A stretch of 37,813 bases of DNA from an uncultured Bacteroidales bacterium. Its GTDB lineage: Bacteria; Bacteroidota; Bacteroidia; Bacteroidales; P3. Each line of letters starts with the position of its first letter. Position 1 is the first letter of the stretch. The translations under genes were made by a program, and so were the position numbers. The notes under the pieces are model-generated. The model made no database searches. It saw only the letters and a list, made by a program, of their open reading frames with translations, and was not told the origin of the DNA. Shown piece after piece: positions 8,082-16,720 of this stretch. Where the stretch lies: positions 1 to 37,813 of the forward strand of contig CALGGY010000077.1 of the NCBI GenBank assembly GCA_937915785.1. Direction: 5' to 3'.

Positions 8082-9914
8082 ATGGAAAGTTTCATAGTAT
8101 CAGCAAGAAAATACCGTCCTATCACCTTCAAGTCGGTGGTGGGTCAGGACCATATCACCACCACGTTGAAAAACGCCATAAAAAACAACCAGTTGGCACA
8201 GGCTTTTCTTTTCTGTGGACCGCGAGGCGTTGGCAAAACCACATGCGCACGCATATTGGCCAAAACCATCAACTGCACCAACCCCACTGCCGACATGGAA
8301 GCCTGCAACGAGTGCGACTCGTGCCGCTCGTTCAACAATTCGTCGTCGTTCAATGTTTTTGAACTCGATGCCGCCTCGAACAACTCGGTGGACGACATCC
8401 GCGAGCTTGTGAAACAGGTTTACATACCGCCACAGTATAGCCGATACAAAATATACATCATCGACGAGGTGCACATGCTTTCCGCAGCGGCTTTCAACGC
8501 TTTTCTGAAAACTCTCGAGGAGCCGCCGTCGTACGCCAAATTCATACTCGCCACCACCGAGAAACACAAAATTCTGCCCACTATACTCTCGCGCTGCCAG
8601 ATTTTCGATTTCAAACGCATCAAAAGTGAGGATATAGCAAACCACCTGCAGTTTGTGGCCACCCATGAAGGCATTAAGTTCGAGCCCGAAGCGCTGCATG
8701 TCATAGCCCAAAAAGCCGAGGGCGGATTGCGCGACGCTCTGTCGATGTTCGACCAGCTTGTGAATTTTTGCGACGGCAACCTTACTTACCAAAGCTGCAT
8801 CGACAACCTCAATGTGCTCGACAGCGACTATTTCTTCCGTTTTGTGGACTATTTCCGCTCCGGCGACATAGCAAACAGCCTGTTGCTATATCAGCAGGTG
8901 ATAGACAAAGGTTTCGACGGACAGCACTTTATCACCGGACTTTCGGAGCACCTGCGCAACCTAATGGTGGCGCTCGACCCGGCCACAACCTCGTTGCTCG
9001 AAGTAAGCGACAACGTCCGTGCCAAATTTGTGCAACAGTCGCAACAATGCCGTTTGCCGTTGATACTCAAATATTTGGAGATGGCCTCCGATGCCGAATA
9101 CCGCTATCGCGACGCCTCCAACAAACGCCTGTTTATCGAAGTTGCCCTGATGAAAATGGCCAAACTCTTGAATGCCAATGCTCAGCTGCCAACCCAAGCA
9201 GCACCTGCCCAGCCTGCCCCCAATGCACCTGCTACAGCACAACAACCACAAACCCAACCTCAGCAGGTGCAACATGTGCAGCCACAACCGGTTCAGCAAC
9301 CTCAGCAACAAACTACCCAGCCACAACCGGCACAGCAGCCCCAGCAGAAAGTATCCCCCCCACAGCCACAGCCCATACAACAGCCACTACAGCAAACTCC
9401 CCACCAGCAACCCCAGCCGGCACCAGTTGTTAAGCCAGTTCAGGTGAAAATCCCGACAAACACAAGCAGTTTCATCTCCATCAACACACAAAACCAAACT
9501 CAACCGGCATCCAACCCTGTTGAGGAAAAAAAAAATGAACCCATAACTCTTACGCCAGAGGAACTCCAAAAACAATGGAATCAGCTTGCCGAGATTAAAA
9601 AGCTCACCAACATGGAGGTGTTCACTCTGATGAACGACAAAGAGCTGAACCTGATAGACAAGAACAATTTTGAGGTGATTGTTACCAACAGCATATTCGA
9701 GCAACGGTTCAAACAATATAAGGTGGAAATTGTTGAAGCCCTGCGTTTCCGCACAAACATTCCCAAACTCAATTTTACCGTAAAAGTTGTGCCATTGTAC
9801 GACGAAAGCGAAGAAAAACTATACACCACCAAGGACAAATTTACAGCCATGGCCAAAGAAAACCCAGCATTGGTGCAGTTTCGGCAATCGCTGTTTCAAG
9901 ATATTGAATATTAA
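8082..9914 (+). CDS. dnaX: DNA polymerase III subunit gamma/tau
   Basis: A 610-residue clamp-loader ATPase. Walker A GPRGVGKTT is at about 46-54, a four-cysteine zinc module at C65, C75, C78 and C81, Walker B IIDEVH at about 126-131, and the sensor/arginine-finger SRC at 170-172, followed by the collar domain. Residues about 365-475 are a low-complexity linker made almost only of Gln, Pro, Ala and Thr. A final globular part (about 495-610) would be the tau-specific region that contacts the polymerase and helicase. It loads the sliding clamp during replication. The antiporter gene follows 11 nt downstream, so dnaX probably heads an operon with it and dapF. Confidence 0.97.
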   Translation: MESFIVSARKYRPITFKSVVGQDHITTTLKNAIKNNQLAQAFLFCGPRGVGKTTCARILAKTINCTNPTADMEACNECDSCRSFNNSSSFNVFELDAASNNSVDDIRELVKQVYIPPQYSRYKIYIIDEVHMLSAAAFNAFLKTLEEPPSYAKFILATTEKHKILPTILSRCQIFDFKRIKSEDIANHLQFVATHEGIKFEPEALHVIAQKAEGGLRDALSMFDQLVNFCDGNLTYQSCIDNLNVLDSDYFFRFVDYFRSGDIANSLLLYQQVIDKGFDGQHFITGLSEHLRNLMVALDPATTSLLEVSDNVRAKFVQQSQQCRLPLILKYLEMASDAEYRYRDASNKRLFIEVALMKMAKLLNANAQLPTQAAPAQPAPNAPATAQQPQTQPQQVQHVQPQPVQQPQQQTTQPQPAQQPQQKVSPPQPQPIQQPLQQTPHQQPQPAPVVKPVQVKIPTNTSSFISINTQNQTQPASNPVEEKKNEPITLTPEELQKQWNQLAEIKKLTNMEVFTLMNDKELNLIDKNNFEVIVTNSIFEQRFKQYKVEIVEALRFRTNIPKLNFTVKVVPLYDESEEKLYTTKDKFTAMAKENPALVQFRQSLFQDIEY

Positions 9915-9925
9915 ACACATACCTT

Positions 9926-11425
9926 ATGGCAAATGCAGTGATCTTTCTGGGGCTGATAATATTTCTCGCCCACGTATTTTCGGCCATTTTTAGCCGCAAA
10001 CGCGTTCCCGATGTCCTGCTTCTTATGATTATCGGCATCATAATTGGCCCTGTGTTCGGTTGGCTTTTGCCTGAGCATCTGGGTGTGGTTGGCTCTGTTT
10101 TTGCATCGCTTACACTTATTTTTATTCTTTTTGAAAGTGGTACCGATATAAGTATCAACTCGTTGCGCGACGCGTGGAAAAATCTGGCCAAGGTCAGCCT
10201 AACATCTTTTGTGCTTTCGGTGGCTTTGGTTGGGGTGCTGGGACATTTTGTGATAGGCTTGGAATGGAACGCCTCGCTGCTGCTGGGCTCCATACTTGGC
10301 GGCACATCATCGGCTGTGGTGATCCCTTTGGTGAAACAGCTTTCCATAAAAAAAGAAAACGAGGTGGTGCTGGTTTTGGAGTCGGCCATAACCGACGTGC
10401 TGTGTATCGTATTTGCCCTTGCTTTTATGGAGAGCTACAAAATTGGAGGTGTGCAGCTTGGCAAAATAGTTGGCAATGTAATATCGTCGTTCCTGCTGGC
10501 GCTGATGATAGGCGTTGCAGGCGGCATATTGTGGGCCAGTGTTCTGGACCGCATCCGCAAAATACAAAACTCCATGTTCCTTACTCCGGCTTTCGTGTTC
10601 ATCATTTACGGCATCACCGAGGCCATGGATTTCAGCGGCGCCATTGCAGCGCTGGCTTTCGGCATAGTGATGGGAAACACAGAGTATTTCGAATTCTCGT
10701 TCCTGAAAAAATTCAGCCGCGACGGCATGATGAAACTGGAGCCGCAAGAAAAGGCTTTTTTCCGCGAGCTGGTGTTCGTGCTGAAAACACTGTTCTTTGT
10801 ATATATCGGCATATCAATACCTTTCGACAATGCCACGGCACTGCTTTACGGAGCTCTTATAACCGTTGTGCTCTTTGTCATGCGGCTGTTCCTCATAAAA
10901 TTTATCATCGGCAAAAAAACGCCTTCGTACGACAAAACCATCATGTCGATGATGATACCCAAGGGACTGGCCGCCGCCGTTTTGGCAACAATGCCCGAAC
11001 AGCTTAACCTTCAGCGCGGCGAGGAGATTATACCCGGTGCCACAACCATAAAATATGTAACCTATTCGGTGGTGCTGATTTCAATACTTTTCACATCCAT
11101 ACTGATTTTGATGATGGACCATATACCACTGCTCAAGTGGTTCTACTCCTTTTTCTTCGGGCGGTTAAAAGATTCAAGTGCCACTTTAGATGAATCGGCA
11201 AAAGAGCCTGAAAAAGAGGAGGCTAAGCAGTCGGATATTTTCCACGAGGTGGCCGGAATTTTCGGCAAAGGCTCGTCGGCACACACTGACAAGAAAGACG
11301 AGTCCACACCAAACGACACCGCTTCGTCCGAACCCTCCGAACCGTCCGAAACACAGCCCAGCACACCGGCTGACGAAGGCGGAACCGACAACAATACTGA
11401 AAACAATGAAAATCAAATTCAATAA
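9926..11425 (+). CDS. Cation:proton antiporter (CPA family) with acidic C-terminal tail
   Basis: A 499-residue membrane protein with about twelve hydrophobic segments, beginning ANAVIFLGLIIFLAHVFSAI. Conserved antiporter features are the FESGTDI segment in the fourth/fifth helix region, LGGTSSAVVIPLVKQL and DFSGAIAALAFGIVMGN. It would exchange Na+ or K+ for protons across the inner membrane. The last 85 or so residues are a hydrophilic tail rich in Ser, Glu, Pro, Thr and Asn, ending DNNTENNENQIQ, with no recognisable domain. The gene starts 11 nt after dnaX, and its last 20 nt overlap the start of dapF in another frame. Ion specificity cannot be read from the sequence. Confidence 0.9.
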   Translation: MANAVIFLGLIIFLAHVFSAIFSRKRVPDVLLLMIIGIIIGPVFGWLLPEHLGVVGSVFASLTLIFILFESGTDISINSLRDAWKNLAKVSLTSFVLSVALVGVLGHFVIGLEWNASLLLGSILGGTSSAVVIPLVKQLSIKKENEVVLVLESAITDVLCIVFALAFMESYKIGGVQLGKIVGNVISSFLLALMIGVAGGILWASVLDRIRKIQNSMFLTPAFVFIIYGITEAMDFSGAIAALAFGIVMGNTEYFEFSFLKKFSRDGMMKLEPQEKAFFRELVFVLKTLFFVYIGISIPFDNATALLYGALITVVLFVMRLFLIKFIIGKKTPSYDKTIMSMMIPKGLAAAVLATMPEQLNLQRGEEIIPGATTIKYVTYSVVLISILFTSILILMMDHIPLLKWFYSFFFGRLKDSSATLDESAKEPEKEEAKQSDIFHEVAGIFGKGSSAHTDKKDESTPNDTASSEPSEPSETQPSTPADEGGTDNNTENNENQIQ

Positions 11426-12194
11426 ATACCACGGAGCGGGAAACGATTTTGTGATTATCGACAATCGAAAGGGTGATATAACATTGTCTTCCAAGCAAAT
11501 AGCCTACATCTGCCACCGCAGGTTCGGTGTTGGGGCCGATGGTCTTATGTTGCTTCTGTCATCGCAAAATGCCGATTTCCAGATGGTTTACTACAACAGC
11601 GACGGCAACACTGCATCCATGTGCGGCAATGGTGCCCGTTGCATTACAGCCTTTGCCCGACGTCTTGGTATCATCGGCACCGAAACGCATTTTGTGGCTG
11701 GCGACGACATGCACACAGCCTCGGTTGTGGCTTGGGACGGCAACAACGGCGTGGTGCGTGTGGCAATGAACGTTGTGGAAAACGTGACTCCTTGTTTGGA
11801 CGGATATTTCGTCAATACTGGAGTGCCTCATTATGTGTGCCAAGTGCAGGATGTAGAAAATTTCGATGTCCGTTCCAATGGGCGGCGGCTGCGGTTCCAT
11901 CCCGTTTTCCGCAGACAAGGTGCCAATGTCGATTTTATCGAATGCCTTAACGGAAAGCTCTTTGTCCGCACCTACGAGCGTGGGGTGGAGGACGAAACAC
12001 TCTCGTGCGGCACAGGCGTAACGGCTTCGGCACTTGTTTGGAACAGGCTGGACCATAATGCTTTGGATAGCGTTTCTGTTCAAACTTTGGGCGGAAATTT
12101 TGTTGTGGATTGGAAAAACGACAACGGCGTTGAACGTGATGTTCATCTGCAAGGACCCGCGGCTTTTGTATTCGATGGCGAAATAGGCGTGTGA
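11406..12194 (+). CDS. dapF: Diaminopimelate epimerase
   Basis: A 262-residue enzyme that converts LL- to meso-diaminopimelate in lysine and peptidoglycan synthesis. Both catalytic cysteines are present: C73 in NTASMCGNGARC and C201 in ETLSCGTGVTASA. The start region KYHGAGNDFVIIDN is also conserved. I chose the ATG at 11406 because the conserved protein begins MKIKFNKYHGAGNDF there. The longer upstream frame is only the shifted antiporter tail. The start lies 20 nt inside the antiporter gene, so translation is probably coupled. Confidence 0.96.
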   Translation: MKIKFNKYHGAGNDFVIIDNRKGDITLSSKQIAYICHRRFGVGADGLMLLLSSQNADFQMVYYNSDGNTASMCGNGARCITAFARRLGIIGTETHFVAGDDMHTASVVAWDGNNGVVRVAMNVVENVTPCLDGYFVNTGVPHYVCQVQDVENFDVRSNGRRLRFHPVFRRQGANVDFIECLNGKLFVRTYERGVEDETLSCGTGVTASALVWNRLDHNALDSVSVQTLGGNFVVDWKNDNGVERDVHLQGPAAFVFDGEIGV

Positions 12195-12351
12195 TTTTTT
12201 TTTGCAAAAGCAACATCAAAAATGGGTAAAAATTTGCTTTGTAGCCCATTTTTTGCATCGCATTTGTCCGACAATGGCTTTTGTTTAACATTTTGTAATA
12301 TGCTGAAAATGCTGCTTTTACAATTTGTTTTTAAAAAAAAAGCGGAAAAAT

Positions 12352-12382
12352 TTTGTATATTTGGCAAAAAGTTGTACTTTTG
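12352..12382 (+). promoter_or_regulatory. Promoter of the initiator tRNA gene
   Basis: TTTG (12352-12355), exactly 19 nt, then TACTTTTG (12375-12382): one of the best matches to the Bacteroidetes consensus here. The predicted transcription start is about 7 nt before the tRNA. Confidence 0.8.
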
Positions 12383-12395
12383 CAAAACCAAATAG

Positions 12396-12467
<72 letters not shown>

Positions 12468-12474
12468 CCTAAAC

Positions 12475-12506
12475 AAATGCGGATTTTCAATTCCGCATTT
12501 TTTTTT
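12475..12506 (+). terminator. Intrinsic terminator after the tRNA
   Basis: A perfect 9-bp stem AAATGCGGA (12475-12483) with TCCGCATTT (12492-12500), an 8-nt loop and a run of T to 12506. The next gene starts only 21 nt later. Confidence 0.85.
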
Positions 12507-12527
12507 GCAACTTAAAAATAATCTATT

Positions 12528-12764
12528 ATGGTAGGAAGGATAATTGGGATAATAATCAGCATTGGTCTTATAATTGGCGGTTTGAGCGGCAAATTGGTTT
12601 TGCGTGGCACAAATAGCAGCACACTGCTTGTAGTAGCCGGTTTTTTGTTTTTGGCATACGATGTGTATATGATTTACAAGGACAAAAAGCAGAACGACGA
12701 GGACAACACCGAAGAGCAAGACGCCGAAGGACAAGACACCAACACTCCAAGCGATATTCAGTAG
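12528..12764 (+). CDS. Small membrane protein, function unknown
   Basis: A 78-residue protein with two hydrophobic helices, IIGIIISIGLIIGGLSG (about 5-21) and STLLVVAGFLFLAYDVYMIY (about 31-50), then an acidic, Gln/Asp/Glu-rich cytoplasmic-type tail of 28 residues. It begins 21 nt after the tRNA terminator, which leaves no room for a consensus promoter; expression probably depends on read-through. I do not recognise a family. The codon pattern and clear topology support a real gene. From 12765 to 12922 I see nothing definite. Confidence 0.6.
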   Translation: MVGRIIGIIISIGLIIGGLSGKLVLRGTNSSTLLVVAGFLFLAYDVYMIYKDKKQNDEDNTEEQDAEGQDTNTPSDIQ

Positions 12765-12922
12765 TTTTCTGTTTTTTTTTTGTATATCCCAATGTTTTCG
12801 GAGTGGTTTTTAGTTGCGGCGCTGCCGATAATCAGTCGTATGTGGCTGTTTTGAAAATCGGCACGACAAAAGCTGTGGCCAAAACAATTGCTTAATGAGC
12901 ATTTTTTTTGCCATTGCACGTT

Positions 12923-13900
12923 TTATTGTTTCGCAAAACTCCATTTTTTCCCTTGCCAAGTGTTCCGCTCTTCCATCCGTTTTTCCACCATAAGCGGTAT
13001 GGTTTCGTTTCGGATAAGGCGGCCTTGAGCATCGCGCCAGCTGCGTTCGGGGGTGGCCTGATAGCGTGGCGGCACCTCGCCGGCAAAGCGTTCCACCACT
13101 ATGTCGGGACGCAGACGCTCAAGGAAATCCACCACAAATTCCACATACTCACCAAGTTCCCAAGCCGGGTACAGCTGAGGCTTTTGGCTATAGTCGTTCT
13201 CCATGGCAGTGTCTTTCAGTATCTGCAACTGGTGCAGTTTCAGCGAGTTGAGCGGAAGTTGCGATACCAGTTCGGCTTCGTGCAGCATCATTGCTTTGGT
13301 TTCGCCTGGTAAGCCTATTATCAGATGTCCGCCCACATGCAGGCCGCGGCTGGCAGTGGCTTCGATGGCCCGTCGGGTGGTTTCAAAATCGTGGCAGCGG
13401 TTTATATATTGCAGCGTGCTGTTGTAGCAGCTTTCTATGCCGTATTCCACTGCAATGTAGTGGTTTGCCGACAAATACTTCAGGTAGTCAAGCTTTGCGG
13501 TGTCCACACAGTCGGGACGGGTGCCAATAACCAGTCCCACAACTTTTGGGTGGGCAAGCGCCTCGCTGTAGAGTTTTTTGAGCTCTTGCAATGGTTTGTA
13601 AGTATTGCTAAATGCCTGAAAATAAGCAAGGTAATTAACCGATTTGCGGTAGCGCCATTGGTGGAACTCAATACCCTCGTCAAGTTGTTGGGTGATGGAC
13701 TTTTGCGGATTGCAGTACGAAGGGTTGAAAGCACCGTTGTCGCAAAAAATGCAACCGCCCGTGCCTTTGGATCCGTCGCGGTTGGGACAGGAAAAACCGG
13801 CGTTTACCGAAAGTTTTTGCACCCGTTGGCCGAAATGCCGCCTGAAATAGTTGGCATACGAGTTGTAGCAACGGCTGTCGCCCCATGCAAAAGTGGTCAT
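12923..13900 (-). CDS. Radical SAM protein, TIGR01212 (YhcC) family
   Basis: A 325-residue protein. The [4Fe-4S] cysteines are C38, C50 and C53 in the pattern FSCPNRDGSKGTGGCIFC, a CX11CX2C arrangement that is the mark of the TIGR01212/YhcC group rather than the usual CX3CX2C. Further family features are the N-terminal NYFRRHFGQRVQKLSV, VGLVIGTRPDCVD and GLHVGGHLIIGLPGET. The reaction is not established for this family. It follows the LutA-like gene by 2 nt on the minus strand, so the two form an operon. The C-terminus ends in a short basic stretch. Confidence 0.92.
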   Translation of the reverse strand: MTTFAWGDSRCYNSYANYFRRHFGQRVQKLSVNAGFSCPNRDGSKGTGGCIFCDNGAFNPSYCNPQKSITQQLDEGIEFHQWRYRKSVNYLAYFQAFSNTYKPLQELKKLYSEALAHPKVVGLVIGTRPDCVDTAKLDYLKYLSANHYIAVEYGIESCYNSTLQYINRCHDFETTRRAIEATASRGLHVGGHLIIGLPGETKAMMLHEAELVSQLPLNSLKLHQLQILKDTAMENDYSQKPQLYPAWELGEYVEFVVDFLERLRPDIVVERFAGEVPPRYQATPERSWRDAQGRLIRNETIPLMVEKRMEERNTWQGKKWSFAKQ

Positions 13901-13902
13901 TG

Positions 13903-14643
13903 TCAGGCGTTTTTGCTTGCCAGTATGTCGATAATATGCATGCAGCGCAGGTTTATCTTGCTTTTGTTGATATGCGACTGCAGGTGCAGCAGGCAGGCGG
14001 TGTCGGTGGATGTGATGACTTCGGCGCCCATGTTCAAAGCCGTCTCAATCTTGTGTCGCGCCAGTTTTGTAGATATTGCTTCGAAATCGGACGAAAAAAC
14101 CACGCTTCCCATGCCGCAACAGGTGTGTTTGGCAAAATCGGGGAACTCCAAAAGTTCCAGCCCATCGGTGTTTTGCAAAAGCAGTCGTGGCTCGTTGTGC
14201 AGCCCGTAGTTGTTCATTGTCTGGCAGTTGTCCATAAAAGCCACTTTGTGTGGGAAAACGCTGCCGGTGCTTTTGATGCCGGCAATGTTTACCAAATAGT
14301 CGGTAATGTCGTGCACTCTTGCCAAAAACTCGTGGTTTTCGATGTGGTAAGCAGTGTTGAAAAACAGTTTCGGAAAAGCCGTTTTGATGTATGCCACCCA
14401 CGAGCTTGAGGAGCATACAATAGGGTTGGAGCCCGAAAACTGTTTCATAAGCTTTTCGCCAAGGTCTTTGGCAGTGCCGAAATCGCCGAGGTCGTAAAGC
14501 TCCTTGCCGCAGGATGTCTGCTGCAACGGGTAGTTGGTTTCAATGCCGAGGTCGTTGAGAATTTTTATCATGTTGAATCCCGTTTGCGGCGAAAACTGGT
14601 CGTCGGCGGTGGAAATCATTATATCTACTTTGGAGCTGCTCAT
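13903..14643 (-). CDS. LutA/LldE-like (Fe-S)-binding protein with altered cysteines
   Basis: A 246-residue protein matching lactate-utilisation subunit LutA/LldE along its whole length, with two CCG-type domains. The second motif is intact (KHTCCGMG near residue 167). The first is SCG (QQTSCGKELYDLGD) instead of CCG, and the N-terminal Cys of the family (TCxGD) is replaced in ISTADDQF. Known LutA works with LutB and LutC in oxidising lactate; neither is next to it here. I chose MSSSKVD at 14643 because homology starts there and a -7 element lies 60 nt upstream; the longer open frame includes the promoter. It is first in a two-gene operon with the radical SAM gene. Confidence 0.85.
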   Translation of the reverse strand: MSSSKVDIMISTADDQFSPQTGFNMIKILNDLGIETNYPLQQTSCGKELYDLGDFGTAKDLGEKLMKQFSGSNPIVCSSSSWVAYIKTAFPKLFFNTAYHIENHEFLARVHDITDYLVNIAGIKSTGSVFPHKVAFMDNCQTMNNYGLHNEPRLLLQNTDGLELLEFPDFAKHTCCGMGSVVFSSDFEAISTKLARHKIETALNMGAEVITSTDTACLLHLQSHINKSKINLRCMHIIDILASKNA

Positions 14644-14703
14644 TGTGATAAAAAGTTGATATTTAAATAATTGACAAGCAAAAAGACCTGTGTCATTTAA
14701 TTG

Positions 14704-14711
14704 CAAATGTA
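14704..14711 (-). promoter_or_regulatory. Likely -7 element for the LutA-like operon
   Basis: On the minus strand TACATTTG followed by C, preceded by CG. It gives a 5' leader of about 55 nt. The 336-base spacer 14644-14979 holds only this and the opposing lipoprotein promoter; the rest is A/T-rich. Confidence 0.5.
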
Positions 14712-14898
14712 CGCAAAAAAATGCATTTTTAAAACAGCCATAAAAAAAGTGTGCAAAAAAGAATGGCGAAAAATAATGGATATGGCGAAAAAAGTGTTCC
14801 ATTTTCAACCATTTATTCAAATATGTCGTTTTTTTTTGATGTTTCAAATCGTTGAAATTCGCGGAGTTAAGAAAACGGTTTTGTTAAAAAGTCGAATG

Positions 14899-14933
14899 TT
14901 TGCACCCGATTTTAAAAAAAAAAACTATATTTG
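14899..14933 (+). promoter_or_regulatory. Promoter of the lipoprotein gene at 14980
   Basis: TTTG (14899-14902), 23 nt, TATATTTG (14926-14933) followed by C. The spacing is at the long end of the usual range. Confidence 0.6.
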
Positions 14934-14979
14934 CATTACATAAATAATAATAAACAATAACCACAAAAACTTAAACAAA

Positions 14980-15537
14980 ATGAAAAGAATTTTTTATTCG
15001 TTAGGAATTGCCCTTATGGCTGTATGCATGGGCATGGCTTTTGTTTCGTGCGGCGACGACGACGAAAAACAAACAAACAACACCCCAAGCGGTACCGAAG
15101 ACCAAAATCTGGTCAATCTGTCCGATTTCGACCTTGCCGAAACCGGTCACGGTCCTTTTTATGTGACTCTGTGCTATTGCGGCGAATTCTCATCCACAGA
15201 GACAACAGATATCACACGGGCCATTGCCAACGGCACACTCTACATGGATTTTTATGTCAATCCATCTACTGTCAATAACTATTATGCAGGCTCCCAGCTG
15301 AACCTTGTAAGTGGAAATACGGCGATAGAAGGTTTTACAATAGAAAAATATGACCCTGCCACACAGACACTTTGGCTTTGCGCCGACGATGAGCAAAATA
15401 CCTATAGCGGCATTGTGGAATTGACACAGGACAATGAAAAAATTTATTTCAAATGGTTCGGTGAAGCAAGATTTCCTCAATATTTCGAAGACGCAAGAAT
15501 TGAAGCATACATGCTAAAGTCGGATTTGCCACAATAA
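14980..15537 (+). CDS. Lipoprotein of unknown function
   Basis: A 185-residue protein with a lipoprotein signal peptide ending AFVSCGDDDE, which predicts lipid attachment at Cys24. The acidic residues directly after the Cys resemble the Bacteroidetes surface-export signal, so surface exposure is possible. The mature part begins with a Thr/Asn-rich linker and continues as a probable beta-rich domain (LYMDFYVNPSTVNNYYAGSQ, TLWLCADDEQNTYSGIVELT). I do not recognise a family. It has its own promoter and a strong terminator, so it is a single-gene unit. Confidence 0.75.
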   Translation: MKRIFYSLGIALMAVCMGMAFVSCGDDDEKQTNNTPSGTEDQNLVNLSDFDLAETGHGPFYVTLCYCGEFSSTETTDITRAIANGTLYMDFYVNPSTVNNYYAGSQLNLVSGNTAIEGFTIEKYDPATQTLWLCADDEQNTYSGIVELTQDNEKIYFKWFGEARFPQYFEDARIEAYMLKSDLPQ

Positions 15538-15564
15538 ACAACCGATAATCAGAGCAATAAAAGG

Positions 15565-15590
15565 ACGGGGCTTTATGCCCCGTTTTTTTT
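15565..15590 (+). terminator. Intrinsic terminator after the lipoprotein gene
   Basis: A perfect 7-bp stem ACGGGGC / GCCCCGT with a TTTAT loop, followed by eight T. Confidence 0.92.
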
Positions 15591-15649
15591 GATATTTCGC
15601 ACAAACGAAAGTTTTTTCTAAAAAAAATACTAAATTCAAAATAAAATCG

Positions 15650-15657
15650 TATTTTTG
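15650..15657 (+). promoter_or_regulatory. Likely -7 element for the T9SS protein gene
   Basis: TATTTTTG followed by C, preceded by CG, 28 nt before the start codon. No clear -33 box. Confidence 0.5.
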
Positions 15658-15684
15658 CAGATACAAACATAAAAAAATAGCCGT

Positions 15685-16464
15685 ATGTCGAAAAAAAGTA
15701 TATTGCTCACAGTTTTGTCCATACTTTTTGTGGGATCGGGCGCCATTGCCCAGCCGACCCCCAAACAGAGATTTAACCTTGTTGCAACCAGTGCCGATTC
15801 GCTGCAGGGCACTGTGGCCGGCGGGGGCAAATATTCGCCTTTCCAAACCACGGTTATAACCGCTTTCCCAAAAAAAGATCACCGATTCTCTCACTGGAGC
15901 GACGGCTCGCAAGAAAACCCACGCACCATAATGGTGAAAAGCGACACCACCATGACCGCGCACTTCGCCTACACCGGTTGCGAAGTGAAGATAAACATCA
16001 CCCCCAAGGGGGCAGGCACGGTAACGGGTGCCGGCCGCTATTCGCCAGGCGACAGCGTCATTATTGTGGCTCGACCAAATCCGGGATACTCCTTTGCCTG
16101 CTCCAAAGACAGCAGCAAAATTGTCCACACCTTCATAGCACGCTACAACACCACTTACAACCTTACCGCAAAGTTCTCTAAATCAGGAGCTAAAATCACT
16201 TCCAACACCGACATCGACCAAGAAGTGTCTCTCAACCGCGACATCAACCTATATCCCAACCCTGTGGAAGACGAACTTAACGTTACCGGCACTTACATGT
16301 ACAAAATTGACTTGTATATGGTTGGCGGTCAGCTTGTCAAATCGTATGCCAACGTCAATGCGCGCTTCTACACCATCGATGTGAGGAAACTGCCTGCTGG
16401 CTCCTATTATTTAAGCATAGAGACAGCACGTGGTACTTTTTCGCAAAAATTTATCAAGCGATAG
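15685..16464 (+). CDS. Type IX-secreted protein with two InlB-type repeats
   Basis: A 259-residue secreted protein. Signal peptide 1-23 ends GAIAQ. Two related repeats follow, about 30-96 (GTVAGGGKYSPFQTTVITAF, then HWSDGSQENP) and 98-165 (GAGTVTGAGRYSPGDSVIIV), the pattern of the divergent InlB B-repeat / bacterial repeat fold. Residues about 185-259 are a type IX secretion sorting tail: LYPNPVEDELNV at 189-200, the LYMVGGQLVKSY strand and the closing LPAGSYYLSIETARG...KFIKR. It would be exported across both membranes by the Por machinery and released or anchored outside. No catalytic domain is present. It is a single-gene unit between its own promoter and terminator. Confidence 0.88.
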   Translation: MSKKSILLTVLSILFVGSGAIAQPTPKQRFNLVATSADSLQGTVAGGGKYSPFQTTVITAFPKKDHRFSHWSDGSQENPRTIMVKSDTTMTAHFAYTGCEVKINITPKGAGTVTGAGRYSPGDSVIIVARPNPGYSFACSKDSSKIVHTFIARYNTTYNLTAKFSKSGAKITSNTDIDQEVSLNRDINLYPNPVEDELNVTGTYMYKIDLYMVGGQLVKSYANVNARFYTIDVRKLPAGSYYLSIETARGTFSQKFIKR

Positions 16465-16503
16465 TAGCAGAAAAAAACAGAACGGCATTGAAAATTGTAA
16501 CCT

Positions 16504-16545
16504 AAAAATGGTCGGCCCACTTTTTGTTTGCCGTCCATTTTTTTT
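16504..16545 (+). terminator. Intrinsic terminator after the T9SS protein gene
   Basis: AAAAATGGtCGGC (16504-16516) pairs with GCCGtCCATTTTT (from 16530) around one mismatch and a 13-nt loop, ending in a T run. Confidence 0.8.
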
Positions 16546-16626
16546 ACAAATAATTGACAATTAGCGACATTTCTCCGAAAATCAATGCTTTATCCCACAA
16601 AAAAAAGGCAGATAGGTGCAAAAAAC

Positions 16627-16658
16627 TTGCTTATTTCCGAAAAAAAAACGTATATTTG
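16627..16658 (+). promoter_or_regulatory. Promoter of kdd
   Basis: TTG (16627-16629), 21 nt, TATATTTG (16651-16658) followed by C, with an A-tract and CG directly before the -7 box. The leader to the kdd start is about 55 nt. Confidence 0.65.
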
Positions 16659-16720
16659 CAAAACAGAAGTTTATTTGACAAATATTTAAAACAGTAATAA
16701 TCAGTAAAATACGTAGTAAA

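Noticed and set aside
9181..9450. Possible CRISPR or simple repeat array
   Set aside because: The repeats are coding Gln/Pro codons within dnaX with irregular units and no spacers.
11190..11405. 72-residue N-terminal extension of DapF
   Set aside because: It is the antiporter tail read in another frame, rich in Arg, Pro and Thr; DapF homology begins at 11406.
14644..14847. N-terminal extension of the LutA-like protein
   Set aside because: The extension is not homologous to LutA, is very A/T-rich and contains the -7 element; the start at 14643 fits better.
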